DNA of 64,000 nt from an uncultured Bacteroidota bacterium (GTDB lineage: Bacteria > Bacteroidota > Bacteroidia > Flavobacteriales > Flavobacteriaceae): assembly GCA_902557655.1 (NCBI GenBank), contig CACEAZ010000003.1, forward strand, positions 1 to 64,000, given 5' to 3'. Under the pieces are notes generated by a model. The model was not told where the DNA came from, did not search any database, and worked only from the letters and a program-made list of their open reading frames with translations. Shown in pieces: positions 36,789 through 45,179 of the stretch. Numbering within the stretch: position 1 is the stretch's first letter; each line of letters begins with the position of its first letter. The translations under genes were made by a program, and so were the position numbers.

Positions 36789-37684
36789 AAAAGCAATTAA
36801 TAACTATTGTTGGCCCTACTGCAGTAGGAAAAACCGAATTAGCTATTAAGTTAGCCAATCATTTCAATACGGAAATAGTTTCTGCTGATTCAAGACAATT
36901 TTATAAAGAATTAAATATAGGAACGGCCAAACCTACTAAAAAAGAACTAGAGTTAAACAAACATCACTTAATCGATAATATTTCAGTATCCCAGGAATAT
37001 AATATCTCCCAATTTGAAAAAGATGCTGACATACTAATTAATAAAATTTTTTTAAAAAACGATTACGCAATTCTTGTTGGAGGTTCTGGATTATATATAG
37101 ATGCTGTTCTTTACGGTATAGATAATATTCCTGAAGTTGATCCCTCCATAAGAAAAAAATTAAATGATGTATTTGAAAAAAAAGGAATAGATGAATTATT
37201 ATCAAAATTATCTATACTAGATAATGAAAGTCTAAAAACAATTGATGTTAATAATCCTCGTAGGATTATAAGGGCATTAGAAGTTACCATATCAACTAAA
37301 AAACCATATTCAGCATTTCTAAAATCGAAAAATAGGAAATCAAAATACAATAATATAATAATTGGCCTAAATAGAAATCGATCTGAGCTACATGAAATAA
37401 TAAATAAAAGAGTAGATAAAATGATAAAAGTAGGTCTAATTGATGAGGTAAGTTCTCTAATTGATTTTAAAGAGCTAAATGCTTTAAATACAATTGGTTA
37501 CTCAGAGATTTTCAAATATTTAAGTAAGGAATACTCTTATGATGAAGCAATCGAAAAAATCAAAACTAATTCTAGGAGATATGCAAAAAGGCAATTAACG
37601 TGGTTTAACGCAAACAAATCAATAAATTGGTTTATTGACGGATATGATTTCATTGATATTATTAAACTTATAGAAACTACTTAA
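36785..37684 (+). CDS. miaA: tRNA dimethylallyltransferase
   Basis: MiaA adds the dimethylallyl group to A37 of tRNAs reading UNN codons. The 299-residue enzyme shows GPTAVGKTELAIKLA (P-loop), the substrate motif SADSRQFYKELNIGTAKP, LVGGSGLYIDAVLYG, and NNPRRIIRALEV. It also has the C-terminal KTNSRRYAKRQLTWF. Length is normal. It closes the 33757-37684 operon and overlaps the response-regulator gene tail-to-tail by 8 nt. Confidence 0.97.
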   Translation: MKKQLITIVGPTAVGKTELAIKLANHFNTEIVSADSRQFYKELNIGTAKPTKKELELNKHHLIDNISVSQEYNISQFEKDADILINKIFLKNDYAILVGGSGLYIDAVLYGIDNIPEVDPSIRKKLNDVFEKKGIDELLSKLSILDNESLKTIDVNNPRRIIRALEVTISTKKPYSAFLKSKNRKSKYNNIIIGLNRNRSELHEIINKRVDKMIKVGLIDEVSSLIDFKELNALNTIGYSEIFKYLSKEYSYDEAIEKIKTNSRRYAKRQLTWFNANKSINWFIDGYDFIDIIKLIETT

Positions 37685-38375
37685 CTATAAGTCTAAACCC
37701 TTCACCGTGAATATTATTTATGGTAACATTAGGATCCTTTTGTAACTGTTTCCTAAGTTTTGCAATATATACATCCATACTTCTTGACGTAAAATAATTA
37801 TCATCATGCCAAATCCTAGTTAATGCTAATTCTCTAGGCATTAAATCATTTTTATGAATTAACAATAGCTTAAGCAACATGTTTTCTTTTGGAGACAACT
37901 TAACTTCTTTCTCTTTATTATATGTTAAATGACGCAATTTAGAATTAAAGTGAAAAGAACTGAAACTAAATTCTATTTCTTCAGATTCAATTATTGATGA
38001 CAACTTATTTCTTTTAAGTATAGCTTTTATTTTGAATAAAAGCACATCGCTATCAAAGGGTTTTTTCAAATAATCGTCTGCTCCAACCTTATAACCTTTT
38101 AAAACATCTTCTTTCATTGACTTGGCAGTTAAAAAGATAATCGGCATATCAGGTGACAAAACTTTTATTTCTGAGGCTAATGTAAAACCATCTTTATATG
38201 GCATCATTACATCTAAAATGCAAAGGTTAAATTCAAATTTTTTAAATTTTTCAAAACCTTCCATTCCATTTTTGGCTAAAATTACATCATATTCATTCAT
38301 TTTTAAAAAATCTCTTAATATGATACCAAAATTTGGATCATCTTCAACCAATAAAATTCTTTTTTTATTATTCAT
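37677..38375 (-). CDS. OmpR-family response regulator
   Basis: The 232-residue regulator has a receiver domain (about 1-120; acidic pocket EDD near 11-13, phospho-acceptor Asp in LCILDVMMP near residue 55, Thr in FLTAKS and Lys in DDYLKKPF). A winged-helix DNA-binding domain follows (about 135-230; RSMDVYIAKLRKQLQ, INNIHGEGFRLI). It starts 6 bp after the histidine kinase gene on the same strand, so the two form a pair. The pair resembles the RprX/RprY type of Bacteroidota; the signal and target genes are unknown. Confidence 0.95.
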   Translation of the reverse strand: MNNKKRILLVEDDPNFGIILRDFLKMNEYDVILAKNGMEGFEKFKKFEFNLCILDVMMPYKDGFTLASEIKVLSPDMPIIFLTAKSMKEDVLKGYKVGADDYLKKPFDSDVLLFKIKAILKRNKLSSIIESEEIEFSFSSFHFNSKLRHLTYNKEKEVKLSPKENMLLKLLLIHKNDLMPRELALTRIWHDDNYFTSRSMDVYIAKLRKQLQKDPNVTINNIHGEGFRLIVK

Positions 38376-38381
38376 AATTAT

Positions 38382-39974
38382 TTATTTAAATAAACCCAAT
38401 TGAATTGAAAAAACGCTTCCTTTCCCTAAGGTACTTTCAACATTTATATTTCCATTATGGAAATCTATAATTTTTTTAACATATGCTAACCCCAAACCAT
38501 GCCCCTTAACATCGTGTACATCACCAGTCTGTTTTCTGTAAAATTTATCAAAAATCTTTGACTGAACCGATTTTGTCATCCCAATTCCGTTGTCTTCAAT
38601 ATCTACAATTACTTTGTCATTTATATTTTTTGTTTTGATCAAAATTTGAGGTCTATTGTTATTATATTTTGCTGCATTATCAAGAATATTAACAAAAACA
38701 TTTATCAAATGAGTCTCGTTACCAACAATTTGAGTATTCTCTGCCTCATTATCAAAGCTAATTTTACCATTTTTACTTTCTACAATTAGACTTAAATGTG
38801 AGATGGCCAAATTTATTATGTCATCTAAATCATGCCTACTCTTTTCAATATTCAATTCGTTTTTTTCTAAGTGACTTATCATCAATACATTTTCGACTTG
38901 ATCATGCATACGATTATTTTCATCATAGATCATTTTAAGATACTTTTTTACTTTTTTCTTATCAATAATAGTTTTTGGGTTTTTAATAGCTGAGAGAGCT
39001 AGATTTATTGTAGCAATTGGTGTTTTGAACTCATGGGTCATGTTATTGATAAAATCCGTCTTTATTCTGGAAATCTGTCTTTGTCTTAGAAGTAGAAGAA
39101 TAGTAGTTATGTATGCAATAATTATTATTGATGTAAAAATTACCGAAGTAATAATTAAAGAAATTACCGAAGAAAGTAAAAACGGTGTTTTATCTGGAAA
39201 GGCTACTCTTAATGTATAATCACTAAGATTATTTTCGTCCTTGAAAATTACAGACTTATACTGTGAATTTGGATTTTCAAAATTAAGTGACTTAATATTC
39301 GTTATACTATCCTTATTGAAAATAGCATATTCAAAGTCTATATCAATATTCATTTTTTTAAAATTTGAGATTAAAATGTTTTCAAATTCGTCTAAATCAC
39401 CTATTCTTTCATCTATTGAATTTCTTTTTGCTAAATCATTGTATGCTGTTTCAAATAAAATTTCTTTACTCTTGGAGATGCGTCCAACTTTCATCAAATA
39501 TTCTTCGGGGCTTAATGAGTTGTTATCCAATTTTTGACTACTGTAAATTTTCTCTTCTCTTTCATTAGACAATCTAGTGATTGTAATATTATCTTTATCA
39601 GTAATCATATTAAAAAAATCATCATAATACCCCCTATTTTGAGGAATTAAGATATTTTCTTCAATTACACCATTTTTATAGACAATTGTTTCTCTATTAA
39701 TTGGATCTTCGTTAACTATATAAAGATTCTTAATACTTGTTGTATCAACTTCTGATTGACTATTAATAAGATCCCTGAATTTTCTAACATATCTTCTAAA
39801 CTCTACCCTTTCTGCCATAGAAGATGATTGGTTTAAAACATAGTTTACGTTAGAGGTAAATTGTGTGTTGTTATTCTCGTAGTTCTGAATAATAAAGTAA
39901 GATTGTATGAATATTATACCTACTAGAGAAATACTCATCATAAACAGTAAAAATATAAATACTTTTTTACTCAT
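38382..39974 (-). CDS. Membrane sensor histidine kinase
   Basis: The 530-residue kinase has a first membrane helix (about 6-30), a periplasmic sensor region of about 230 residues without a recognised domain, and a second helix (about 265-297). The HisKA box DFINNMTHEFKTPI follows, with the phospho-acceptor His about 314. The HATPase domain has NAAKYN (N box), DIEDNGIGM (G1) and GHGLGLAYV (G2). The sensor region is charged and has no cysteines that I see. It is co-transcribed with the response regulator (6-bp gap). The gene follows coaE on the same strand, after 63 bp. Confidence 0.95.
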   Translation of the reverse strand: MSKKVFIFLLFMMSISLVGIIFIQSYFIIQNYENNNTQFTSNVNYVLNQSSSMAERVEFRRYVRKFRDLINSQSEVDTTSIKNLYIVNEDPINRETIVYKNGVIEENILIPQNRGYYDDFFNMITDKDNITITRLSNEREEKIYSSQKLDNNSLSPEEYLMKVGRISKSKEILFETAYNDLAKRNSIDERIGDLDEFENILISNFKKMNIDIDFEYAIFNKDSITNIKSLNFENPNSQYKSVIFKDENNLSDYTLRVAFPDKTPFLLSSVISLIITSVIFTSIIIIAYITTILLLLRQRQISRIKTDFINNMTHEFKTPIATINLALSAIKNPKTIIDKKKVKKYLKMIYDENNRMHDQVENVLMISHLEKNELNIEKSRHDLDDIINLAISHLSLIVESKNGKISFDNEAENTQIVGNETHLINVFVNILDNAAKYNNNRPQILIKTKNINDKVIVDIEDNGIGMTKSVQSKIFDKFYRKQTGDVHDVKGHGLGLAYVKKIIDFHNGNINVESTLGKGSVFSIQLGLFK

Positions 39975-39978
39975 ATAT

Positions 39979-39986
39979 CAAATTTA
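39979..39986 (-). promoter_or_regulatory. -7 box immediately before the histidine kinase start
   Basis: The minus strand reads TAAATTTG followed by only 4 nt and then ATG at 39974. If used, transcription would start at or inside the start codon, giving a leaderless mRNA. No -33 TTG is found at the normal spacing. Confidence 0.35.
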
Positions 39987-40037
39987 TCATTTAATAGAAT
40001 AGGATTTTTATATTTAATAAAAGATTAACAATAAAAA

Positions 40038-40613
40038 TCAAATGTGAAGCAAGTGAATTTGAAACAATTTTTTTTCCAAATCCTTAATTGAAGTGTTTTT
40101 TACACAATAGTCTGATTTTGAACATTTTACATCTTGATCAATTTGACTATTTAAAATTAAGTCAATTTTAAATTTTGAATAATTTCCTCTTAATTTCAAT
40201 CTTTTATAAATTTCATCGACCGGTGTTTTAATACAAATAATTTTATCGAAATCAGATTCTGAATTATTTTCAAATATAAGTGCTGCCTCGTATATGCAAT
40301 ATTTAAAATCTTGTTTATTTAGCCAATTAAGATATTCTTTTTTAACCTTTGGATGGACTAGATCATTTATAGATTTTAATAATTTTTCGTCTTTAAATAT
40401 AACATCTGAAATATATTGTCGGTTTAGCACATTATTTTGATATGCATTATCTCCGATGAGTTTAATAATTTCAGATTTCAAGAAATCATCTTCATTCATT
40501 AATTTCTTTGCATAGTCATCTGCTATGAAAATAGGAACTCCTAGGGATGAAAAATATTTTACAGCGGTTGATTTACCACTACCTATTACTCCTGTAACGC
40601 CAATTTTAATCAT
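40038..40613 (-). CDS. coaE: Dephospho-CoA kinase
   Basis: CoaE performs the last step of coenzyme A synthesis, phosphorylating the ribose 3'-OH of dephospho-CoA. The 191-residue enzyme begins with IKIGVTGVIGSGKSTAV (P-loop), followed by IFIADDYAKKLM (DxD-like substrate region) and LVHPKVKKEYLNWL. It then has YEAALIFEN. The usual length is about 190-205. It overlaps the YbbR-like gene upstream by 4 nt (ATGA), indicating one operon. Confidence 0.95.
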   Translation of the reverse strand: MIKIGVTGVIGSGKSTAVKYFSSLGVPIFIADDYAKKLMNEDDFLKSEIIKLIGDNAYQNNVLNRQYISDVIFKDEKLLKSINDLVHPKVKKEYLNWLNKQDFKYCIYEAALIFENNSESDFDKIICIKTPVDEIYKRLKLRGNYSKFKIDLILNSQIDQDVKCSKSDYCVKNTSIKDLEKKLFQIHLLHI

Positions 40614-41542
40614 TCTAAAATAATTATTTGAATTTGACTTGTATTTAAACGAACATTTTTAACAAATGAAGGCTTTTTAACAATTTTAGCTTTTAAAATA
40701 TTTTCAGAATCAGTAGAGTCATAAACACATTCAATTCTAAAATCTATCGGGTTAACCTCAACATAGTCATTTATGCTAATAATGTACTTAATACTAAGTT
40801 CCTTTGGATAATAATTGAATATTAAATTATCTGATTTGGTTAAAATATTTACAGGAACTTTAATAATTTCTTCAGTGTATTGGTCTACCTCTAACGAATA
40901 ATCAATTGTGTTTTTAGATAAAACAATGTTTTCTGGATCAGGATTTAAAATACTTATATTTGATACAATATCTTTATTAATACCCTCAAAACTAATTGAA
41001 TCAGTTTCTAGATATTTTAATTCTGATAACAATTCATCAGGTCCAGTAACAACAACTGAGTCGGGTAATATTACAGGGCTCTTAAAACTTTCAAAACCTG
41101 ACTGATAATTTATATAAATATTGTTTTTAACAGCAATTTTTTTAGAAATGTAATTGTCAAAAAAGAAGAATATTGAATCCTCATTAATTGCTAATAAATC
41201 AACAGATGAATTGAAATCAAGTTTTGTGTCTAAAAAATTATCTCGTTGATTCCATAAAAAAGAGTTTTTAATTTCTTTTAATTTTTTAATCGAAATTTTT
41301 AGCTCTGGGTTGTTAAAGTAATATTTAGCTAAGCTAAAGCCATTACCCCTTAATCTTAACATAATACTATCATGAGATTGACTAAAAACTATCTTATCAT
41401 TTGGGTAATCTGTAGGGGTTAATTTAAAGATAATATCTTTATCATAGACTGAACTTAATTTACCTATGACAGACGTTGATATTGCTAATATTAAAAACCC
41501 GACATAAACATTAAACTTGCCCTTATTTGAAAAAAACTTCAT
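40610..41542 (-). CDS. YbbR/CdaR-like domain protein
   Basis: The 310-residue protein has one N-terminal membrane helix (about 12-30) and an extracytoplasmic beta-rich region of YbbR-type repeats (for example DSVVVTGPDELLSELKYL and the repeat-end IVSNISILNPDPENIVLS). In Firmicutes, CdaR (a YbbR protein) regulates the cyclic-di-AMP synthase; in Bacteroidota the role of the homologue next to coaE is not known. It lies 3 bp after the glycosyltransferase stop and overlaps coaE by 4 nt. Confidence 0.8.
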   Translation of the reverse strand: MKFFSNKGKFNVYVGFLILAISTSVIGKLSSVYDKDIIFKLTPTDYPNDKIVFSQSHDSIMLRLRGNGFSLAKYYFNNPELKISIKKLKEIKNSFLWNQRDNFLDTKLDFNSSVDLLAINEDSIFFFFDNYISKKIAVKNNIYINYQSGFESFKSPVILPDSVVVTGPDELLSELKYLETDSISFEGINKDIVSNISILNPDPENIVLSKNTIDYSLEVDQYTEEIIKVPVNILTKSDNLIFNYYPKELSIKYIISINDYVEVNPIDFRIECVYDSTDSENILKAKIVKKPSFVKNVRLNTSQIQIIILE

Positions 41543-41545
41543 TAT

Positions 41546-42550
41546 TTAATTAAAAAACATATTTGGAAAAACCTTTTCAACATCTTTATTTCTATATAAT
41601 TTAAGCATTAAATATGACTTTAAAAACCCGCATCCATATCCAAAAAATTGTATAATAGTTGTTATGATAGACAATAGACCCACAATTGGATTATTTTTAA
41701 TAGAGGACAAAAGAAAAATTAACGAAAAATAAAGCATAAAAATAGAAATTAAAACATAGTCTAATCCTAAAGTGGCTAACACTATAGAAATCAATAGAGT
41801 CAAGGAAAATAAAGCTGGGAACCAATATATAATCTTCTTAGTTTTTTTATGCCATAAGTTTAAAATAGAGCGAGCAATACCAAACTTATAAACTTGTTTA
41901 AAAAAACTAGTAATCGAAATTCTTCTTTTGTGAAATACCTTAATATCAATGTATAATCCTGTTGTGAAACCCATATCGTTTAATCGTATTGACAGATCAG
42001 GGTCTTCACCAGGGTGAATTTTACCAAACCCTCCACTTTTATTAAAAGCTTCTTTAGAAATACCCATATTAAAACTTCGGGGTTGAAAATTTTTAGAGTT
42101 ATTACCCCCTCTTAAATGCCCTGTAGTAATGAATGATGTCATAGAAAAACTAACCGCTTTTTGAAAATTACTAAATGATTCGTGAGAATCGTCAACTCCA
42201 CCGAAACAATCAAAATAATTATTTTTTAAATTACTCATTAATGAAAGCATATAATCTTCAGGAAGTATACAATCAGAGTCAAGTATTATAAAATAATTTC
42301 CTTTGGCTTTTCTCATACCAAAATTTCTAGAATCTCCAGGTCCTGAATTATCTTTGAAATAATAGCTAATATTTAATTTATCTTTAAAAAAATTAATAAT
42401 TTTCTTTGAATCTAAATTGGACCCATCTTCTACTATTACAATTTCAAAATCTTTTGATCCTTGTAAATTTTTAAAACTAATCAGTAGTTCCTTAATTTCC
42501 TGTGGTCTATTATATACCGGTATTATAAAAGAAATGTCCTTGTTTAGCAT
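41546..42550 (-). CDS. Family 2 glycosyltransferase with C-terminal membrane segments
   Basis: The 334-residue protein has the GT-A N-terminus ISFIIPVYNRPQEI, VVEDGSN-type nucleotide binding (IVIVEDGSNLDS), DSDCILP as the DXD motif (about residue 91), and HPGEDPDLSIRLNDMGF (ED motif, about residue 180). Hydrophobic stretches follow (about 232-252, 255-275 and 280-300). The donor and acceptor are unknown. It is the first of the glycosyltransferase-YbbR-coaE group and lies downstream of a strong terminator at 42569-42603. Confidence 0.9.
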   Translation of the reverse strand: MLNKDISFIIPVYNRPQEIKELLISFKNLQGSKDFEIVIVEDGSNLDSKKIINFFKDKLNISYYFKDNSGPGDSRNFGMRKAKGNYFIILDSDCILPEDYMLSLMSNLKNNYFDCFGGVDDSHESFSNFQKAVSFSMTSFITTGHLRGGNNSKNFQPRSFNMGISKEAFNKSGGFGKIHPGEDPDLSIRLNDMGFTTGLYIDIKVFHKRRISITSFFKQVYKFGIARSILNLWHKKTKKIIYWFPALFSLTLLISIVLATLGLDYVLISIFMLYFSLIFLLSSIKNNPIVGLLSIITTIIQFFGYGCGFLKSYLMLKLYRNKDVEKVFPNMFFN

Positions 42551-42568
42551 TCTGTAAAATTAAGCAAT

Positions 42569-42603
42569 AAAAAAAAGGGTTTAGAAAACTAAACCCTTTT
42601 TTT
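42569..42603 (-). terminator. Intrinsic terminator of the T9SS cargo gene
   Basis: AAAAAAAAGGGTTTAG (42569-42584), a 4-nt AAAA loop and CTAAACCCTTTTTTT (42589-42603) make a perfect stem with flanking A and T tracts. On the minus strand it follows the stop of the T9SS cargo gene (42623) and precedes the glycosyltransferase start at 42550. Confidence 0.92.
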
Positions 42604-42622
42604 AAAATTTGGTTAAATTAAT

Positions 42623-44218
42623 TTATTTGACAATTAATTTAGAAACGCTAGTCTTACCAGCTATAGTTACCCTTGCAGTGTAAAAACCACTTACAAGATT
42701 AGTTACATCTAAATCATCGTTAAATAATGTTGTAGAAATAACTTTTCTACCGTTGATATCAAATACCTCAACAAATTTATCACCATTCATTGAAGTAGCT
42801 ATCGTTACATAATTTCCAACAACAGGATTTGGATAAATCCTTAGATCCTCAATTTCGTTGTCTTCGACTCCTAGTGTACTTGAAACACTTAGAGTAAAGT
42901 CACCAACGTTAGAACTAAAGCCTTCAACCATTATATGATAAGTACTTACACCGTCATTAGCAAATGTAAGTTGTGAATTAAGACCACTACTTGCACATTC
43001 TGATCCCATATCATCATTATAAGTAATTTGTTCTCCTGTACAAGAATCAAAGACTCTAAGATATGTGTCAAACGGACTTCCACAAGTAGTGATTGTTACA
43101 TCATCTGCAGAAGTTGATGCATATGTGTACCATACATCACCTGAAGTATTACTTGTAACATTAACATCATCTGTAGCGCCATTAGTGGTGCCATAAATAA
43201 CATCACCATCAGCAACTGGAATAGCGTTTTCACATAAATCATTTTCTGGCGGTAAATAACTAGTAGTCCACTCCGCTGGGGCATCATTGCTTGGAATATA
43301 ATCACTTGATATACCTTCACCACAATTAGATTGCATTGCAAAATAGTATGTAGTTGCAGGAGTTAAACCATCTAAAGATGCTGGGAAACTCTCAAATGTA
43401 TAAGACATTGCTGATCCGTCACCAGGTGTGAATGTTGCTTCACTGTATTCAACGGTATAACTTGTAATCGACTCTGAATTTGTTCCGTCAAATTCTACTC
43501 CTGTAGCGTTCATTGTCCATGCTGTAATTTCCGGCGAATAACATGCTGGTTCTGTACAGTTAGCTTCAACAGCAGCAACCTCTCCGTGAAATCCAGATGC
43601 CAATTCTAAACCTGCACCATCAACAATAGACCAAGAGACCTCACTCGTATATGAACCAGTAGTCCAATTTGTAAGTGTGATTTCAGCACCTTCAACTGCA
43701 CTAAACACGAAGTCTTCAGTACTAGCCTGATTAGATTGACCTGCATCAGCTGCTGTAATTGCAGCAGCAACAACTTCTCCGTCAACAGAAAGATCTACTG
43801 TAGATCCATTCCAACCATCTCCCCAAGCATCATTCATTACAAATGTATGATCGCAGGTCGGCGGTGGTGGACAATAACCAACACCAGCGCCAAGATCTCC
43901 AAAAGATCCAGCTGCTAATTCTGTGCCAGCTCCGTCAAGAAGTAGCCATGAAATCTCACCATCATATGAACCACTAACCCAGTTATCAAGTGCAATATCT
44001 GAATCAGTAGATGCAGTAAATGATATCTCTTCAGATGAAGTTTCAGCATTTGCTGCAGCTGCAACGGTTAAAACACCGTCTACGAAAATGTCGACAGATG
44101 CTCCATTCCAACCATCTCCCCAAGAATCATTCATTACAAATGTATGATCACATTGAGCAGAAACAGTAAAAAATGAAGTAAGTAAAAATATAAGTGTTAA
44201 AAAGTAATTTTTTTTCAT
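42623..44218 (-). CDS. Secreted protein with type IX secretion sorting domain and GDGWNG repeats
   Basis: The 531-residue protein starts at ATG 44218 (MKKNYFLTLIFLLTSFF) with a Sec signal cut after VSAQ. Two repeats of about 99 residues follow, each containing a Cys-Asp-His-Thr-Phe start and GDGWNG (about 24-110 and 123-210). Next come a fibronectin type III-like domain (about 225-320) and a PPC-like jelly-roll domain (about 325-445, ENDLCENAIPV, DVWYTY). The type A T9SS C-terminal domain follows (about 455-531, LRIYPNPV, GFYTARV, ending SKLIVK). It is acidic and rich in Ser/Thr/Asp/Ala, with less AT-rich codons than its neighbours. It is probably a surface adhesin or binding protein rather than an enzyme; no catalytic motif is seen. 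Confidence 0.92.
   Translation of the reverse strand: MKKNYFLTLIFLLTSFFTVSAQCDHTFVMNDSWGDGWNGASVDIFVDGVLTVAAAANAETSSEEISFTASTDSDIALDNWVSGSYDGEISWLLLDGAGTELAAGSFGDLGAGVGYCPPPPTCDHTFVMNDAWGDGWNGSTVDLSVDGEVVAAAITAADAGQSNQASTEDFVFSAVEGAEITLTNWTTGSYTSEVSWSIVDGAGLELASGFHGEVAAVEANCTEPACYSPEITAWTMNATGVEFDGTNSESITSYTVEYSEATFTPGDGSAMSYTFESFPASLDGLTPATTYYFAMQSNCGEGISSDYIPSNDAPAEWTTSYLPPENDLCENAIPVADGDVIYGTTNGATDDVNVTSNTSGDVWYTYASTSADDVTITTCGSPFDTYLRVFDSCTGEQITYNDDMGSECASSGLNSQLTFANDGVSTYHIMVEGFSSNVGDFTLSVSSTLGVEDNEIEDLRIYPNPVVGNYVTIATSMNGDKFVEVFDINGRKVISTTLFNDDLDVTNLVSGFYTARVTIAGKTSVSKLIVK
43805..43852. repeat. 48-bp direct repeat inside the T9SS cargo gene, copy 2
   Basis: These 48 bp match 44102-44149 with one mismatch, 297 bp (99 codons) apart and in frame. 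They encode the second GDGWNG segment. Identity at the DNA level beyond protein need suggests recent duplication or recombination. Confidence 0.9.
44102..44149. repeat. 48-bp direct repeat inside the T9SS cargo gene, copy 1
   Basis: This is the partner of 43805-43852 (47 of 48 bases identical), encoding the first GDGWNG segment near the mature N-terminus. Confidence 0.9.
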
Positions 44219-44332
44219 ATTCAATTTTTTAGTAAATAATTAGTAATATCCTAAAATATTAAAAAACAATGAATTAGAAGTAAAAAATATGTGAATAATT
44301 TAGACTTAAATTAGGAATATGATAAAAATCTA

Positions 44333-45148
44333 TTAAGAATTTTCAATTATATCCATTATTCCATCACTAACACCCATATTACTAAATCCTCCATCATTGT
44401 AGAGGTTTTGAAGAGTTACCCTTCTAGTTAAATCACTAAATAAAGTTATAGTGTAATTAGCACAATCCATGGCAGTTGCATTACCAAGAGGTGACATTTT
44501 ATCAGCATACTTAATGAAGCCATCAAAACCCTTGACTCCCTTACCAGCTGTTGTTGGTGTAGGAGATTGAGAAATTGTGTTGACTCTAACTTTTTTGTCT
44601 TTTCCAAAGAAGTAACCAAAACTCCTTGCAACACTCTCTAAAAATGCCTTGTTATCAGCCATATCATTATAATCTGGAAAAACTCTTTGGGCAGCCATAT
44701 ATGACAAAGCTACAATACTTCCCCATTCATTCATAGCATCATTTTTATAAAGAGTTTGCATAACTCTATGGAAAGACATAGCAGAAACATCTAATCCTTT
44801 GTGAGTCCAATCATAATTTTGATCAGTGTAGGACTTTCCTTTTCTCACATTAATTGACATGCCAATGGAATGCAGAACAAAATCTAATTTTCCTCCCAAT
44901 ATCTCCATGGAATCTGAAACTAATTTTTCCAAATCTTCTAAGGATGTCGCATCAGCAGGGATTACTTTGGAATTTGTTTTTTCTGCTAGTTCGTTAATTT
45001 GGCCCATTCTCATTGCCACTGGCGCATTGGTTAAAACAAATGTTCCTCCTTCTTCAAAAACCCTTTCAGCAGTTATCCACGCAATTGAATTTGGATCTAA
45101 CGCTCCGAAAATAATTCCTTTCTTTCCTTTAAGTAAACCGTGTGACAT
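44333..45148 (-). CDS. fabI: Enoyl-[acyl-carrier-protein] reductase FabI
   Basis: FabI reduces the trans-2-enoyl-ACP in the last step of each fatty-acid elongation cycle. The 271-residue SDR-like enzyme starts at ATG 45148 (MSHGLLKGKKGIIFGA); the open frame extends 26 codons further but without homology. It shows the FabI-type nucleotide loop GALDPNSIAW, HSIGMSIN, the active-site Tyr-x6-Lys in YNDMADNKA, and SQSPTPTTAGKG. The gene follows recN by 31 bp on the same strand. Confidence 0.95.
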   Translation of the reverse strand: MSHGLLKGKKGIIFGALDPNSIAWITAERVFEEGGTFVLTNAPVAMRMGQINELAEKTNSKVIPADATSLEDLEKLVSDSMEILGGKLDFVLHSIGMSINVRKGKSYTDQNYDWTHKGLDVSAMSFHRVMQTLYKNDAMNEWGSIVALSYMAAQRVFPDYNDMADNKAFLESVARSFGYFFGKDKKVRVNTISQSPTPTTAGKGVKGFDGFIKYADKMSPLGNATAMDCANYTITLFSDLTRRVTLQNLYNDGGFSNMGVSDGIMDIIENS

Positions 45149-45179
45149 ATAAATATTTTTAATTTTAGTAAATATAAGA

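Noticed and set aside
43096-43341. Frame-shifted open frame inside the T9SS cargo gene
   Set aside because: It is a product of repetitive, Ala/Thr/Val-rich codons in another frame and has a low-complexity Met/Gln/Leu sequence without a plausible fold.
43805-44149. CRISPR array or tandem repeat element
   Set aside because: Only two copies exist, 297 bp apart and in frame inside a coding gene; they are protein module repeats.
44290-44298. TGTGAATAA as a second DnaA box marking an origin
   Set aside because: It is a lone 9-mer in AT-rich spacer between unrelated genes, expected by chance in 64 kb.
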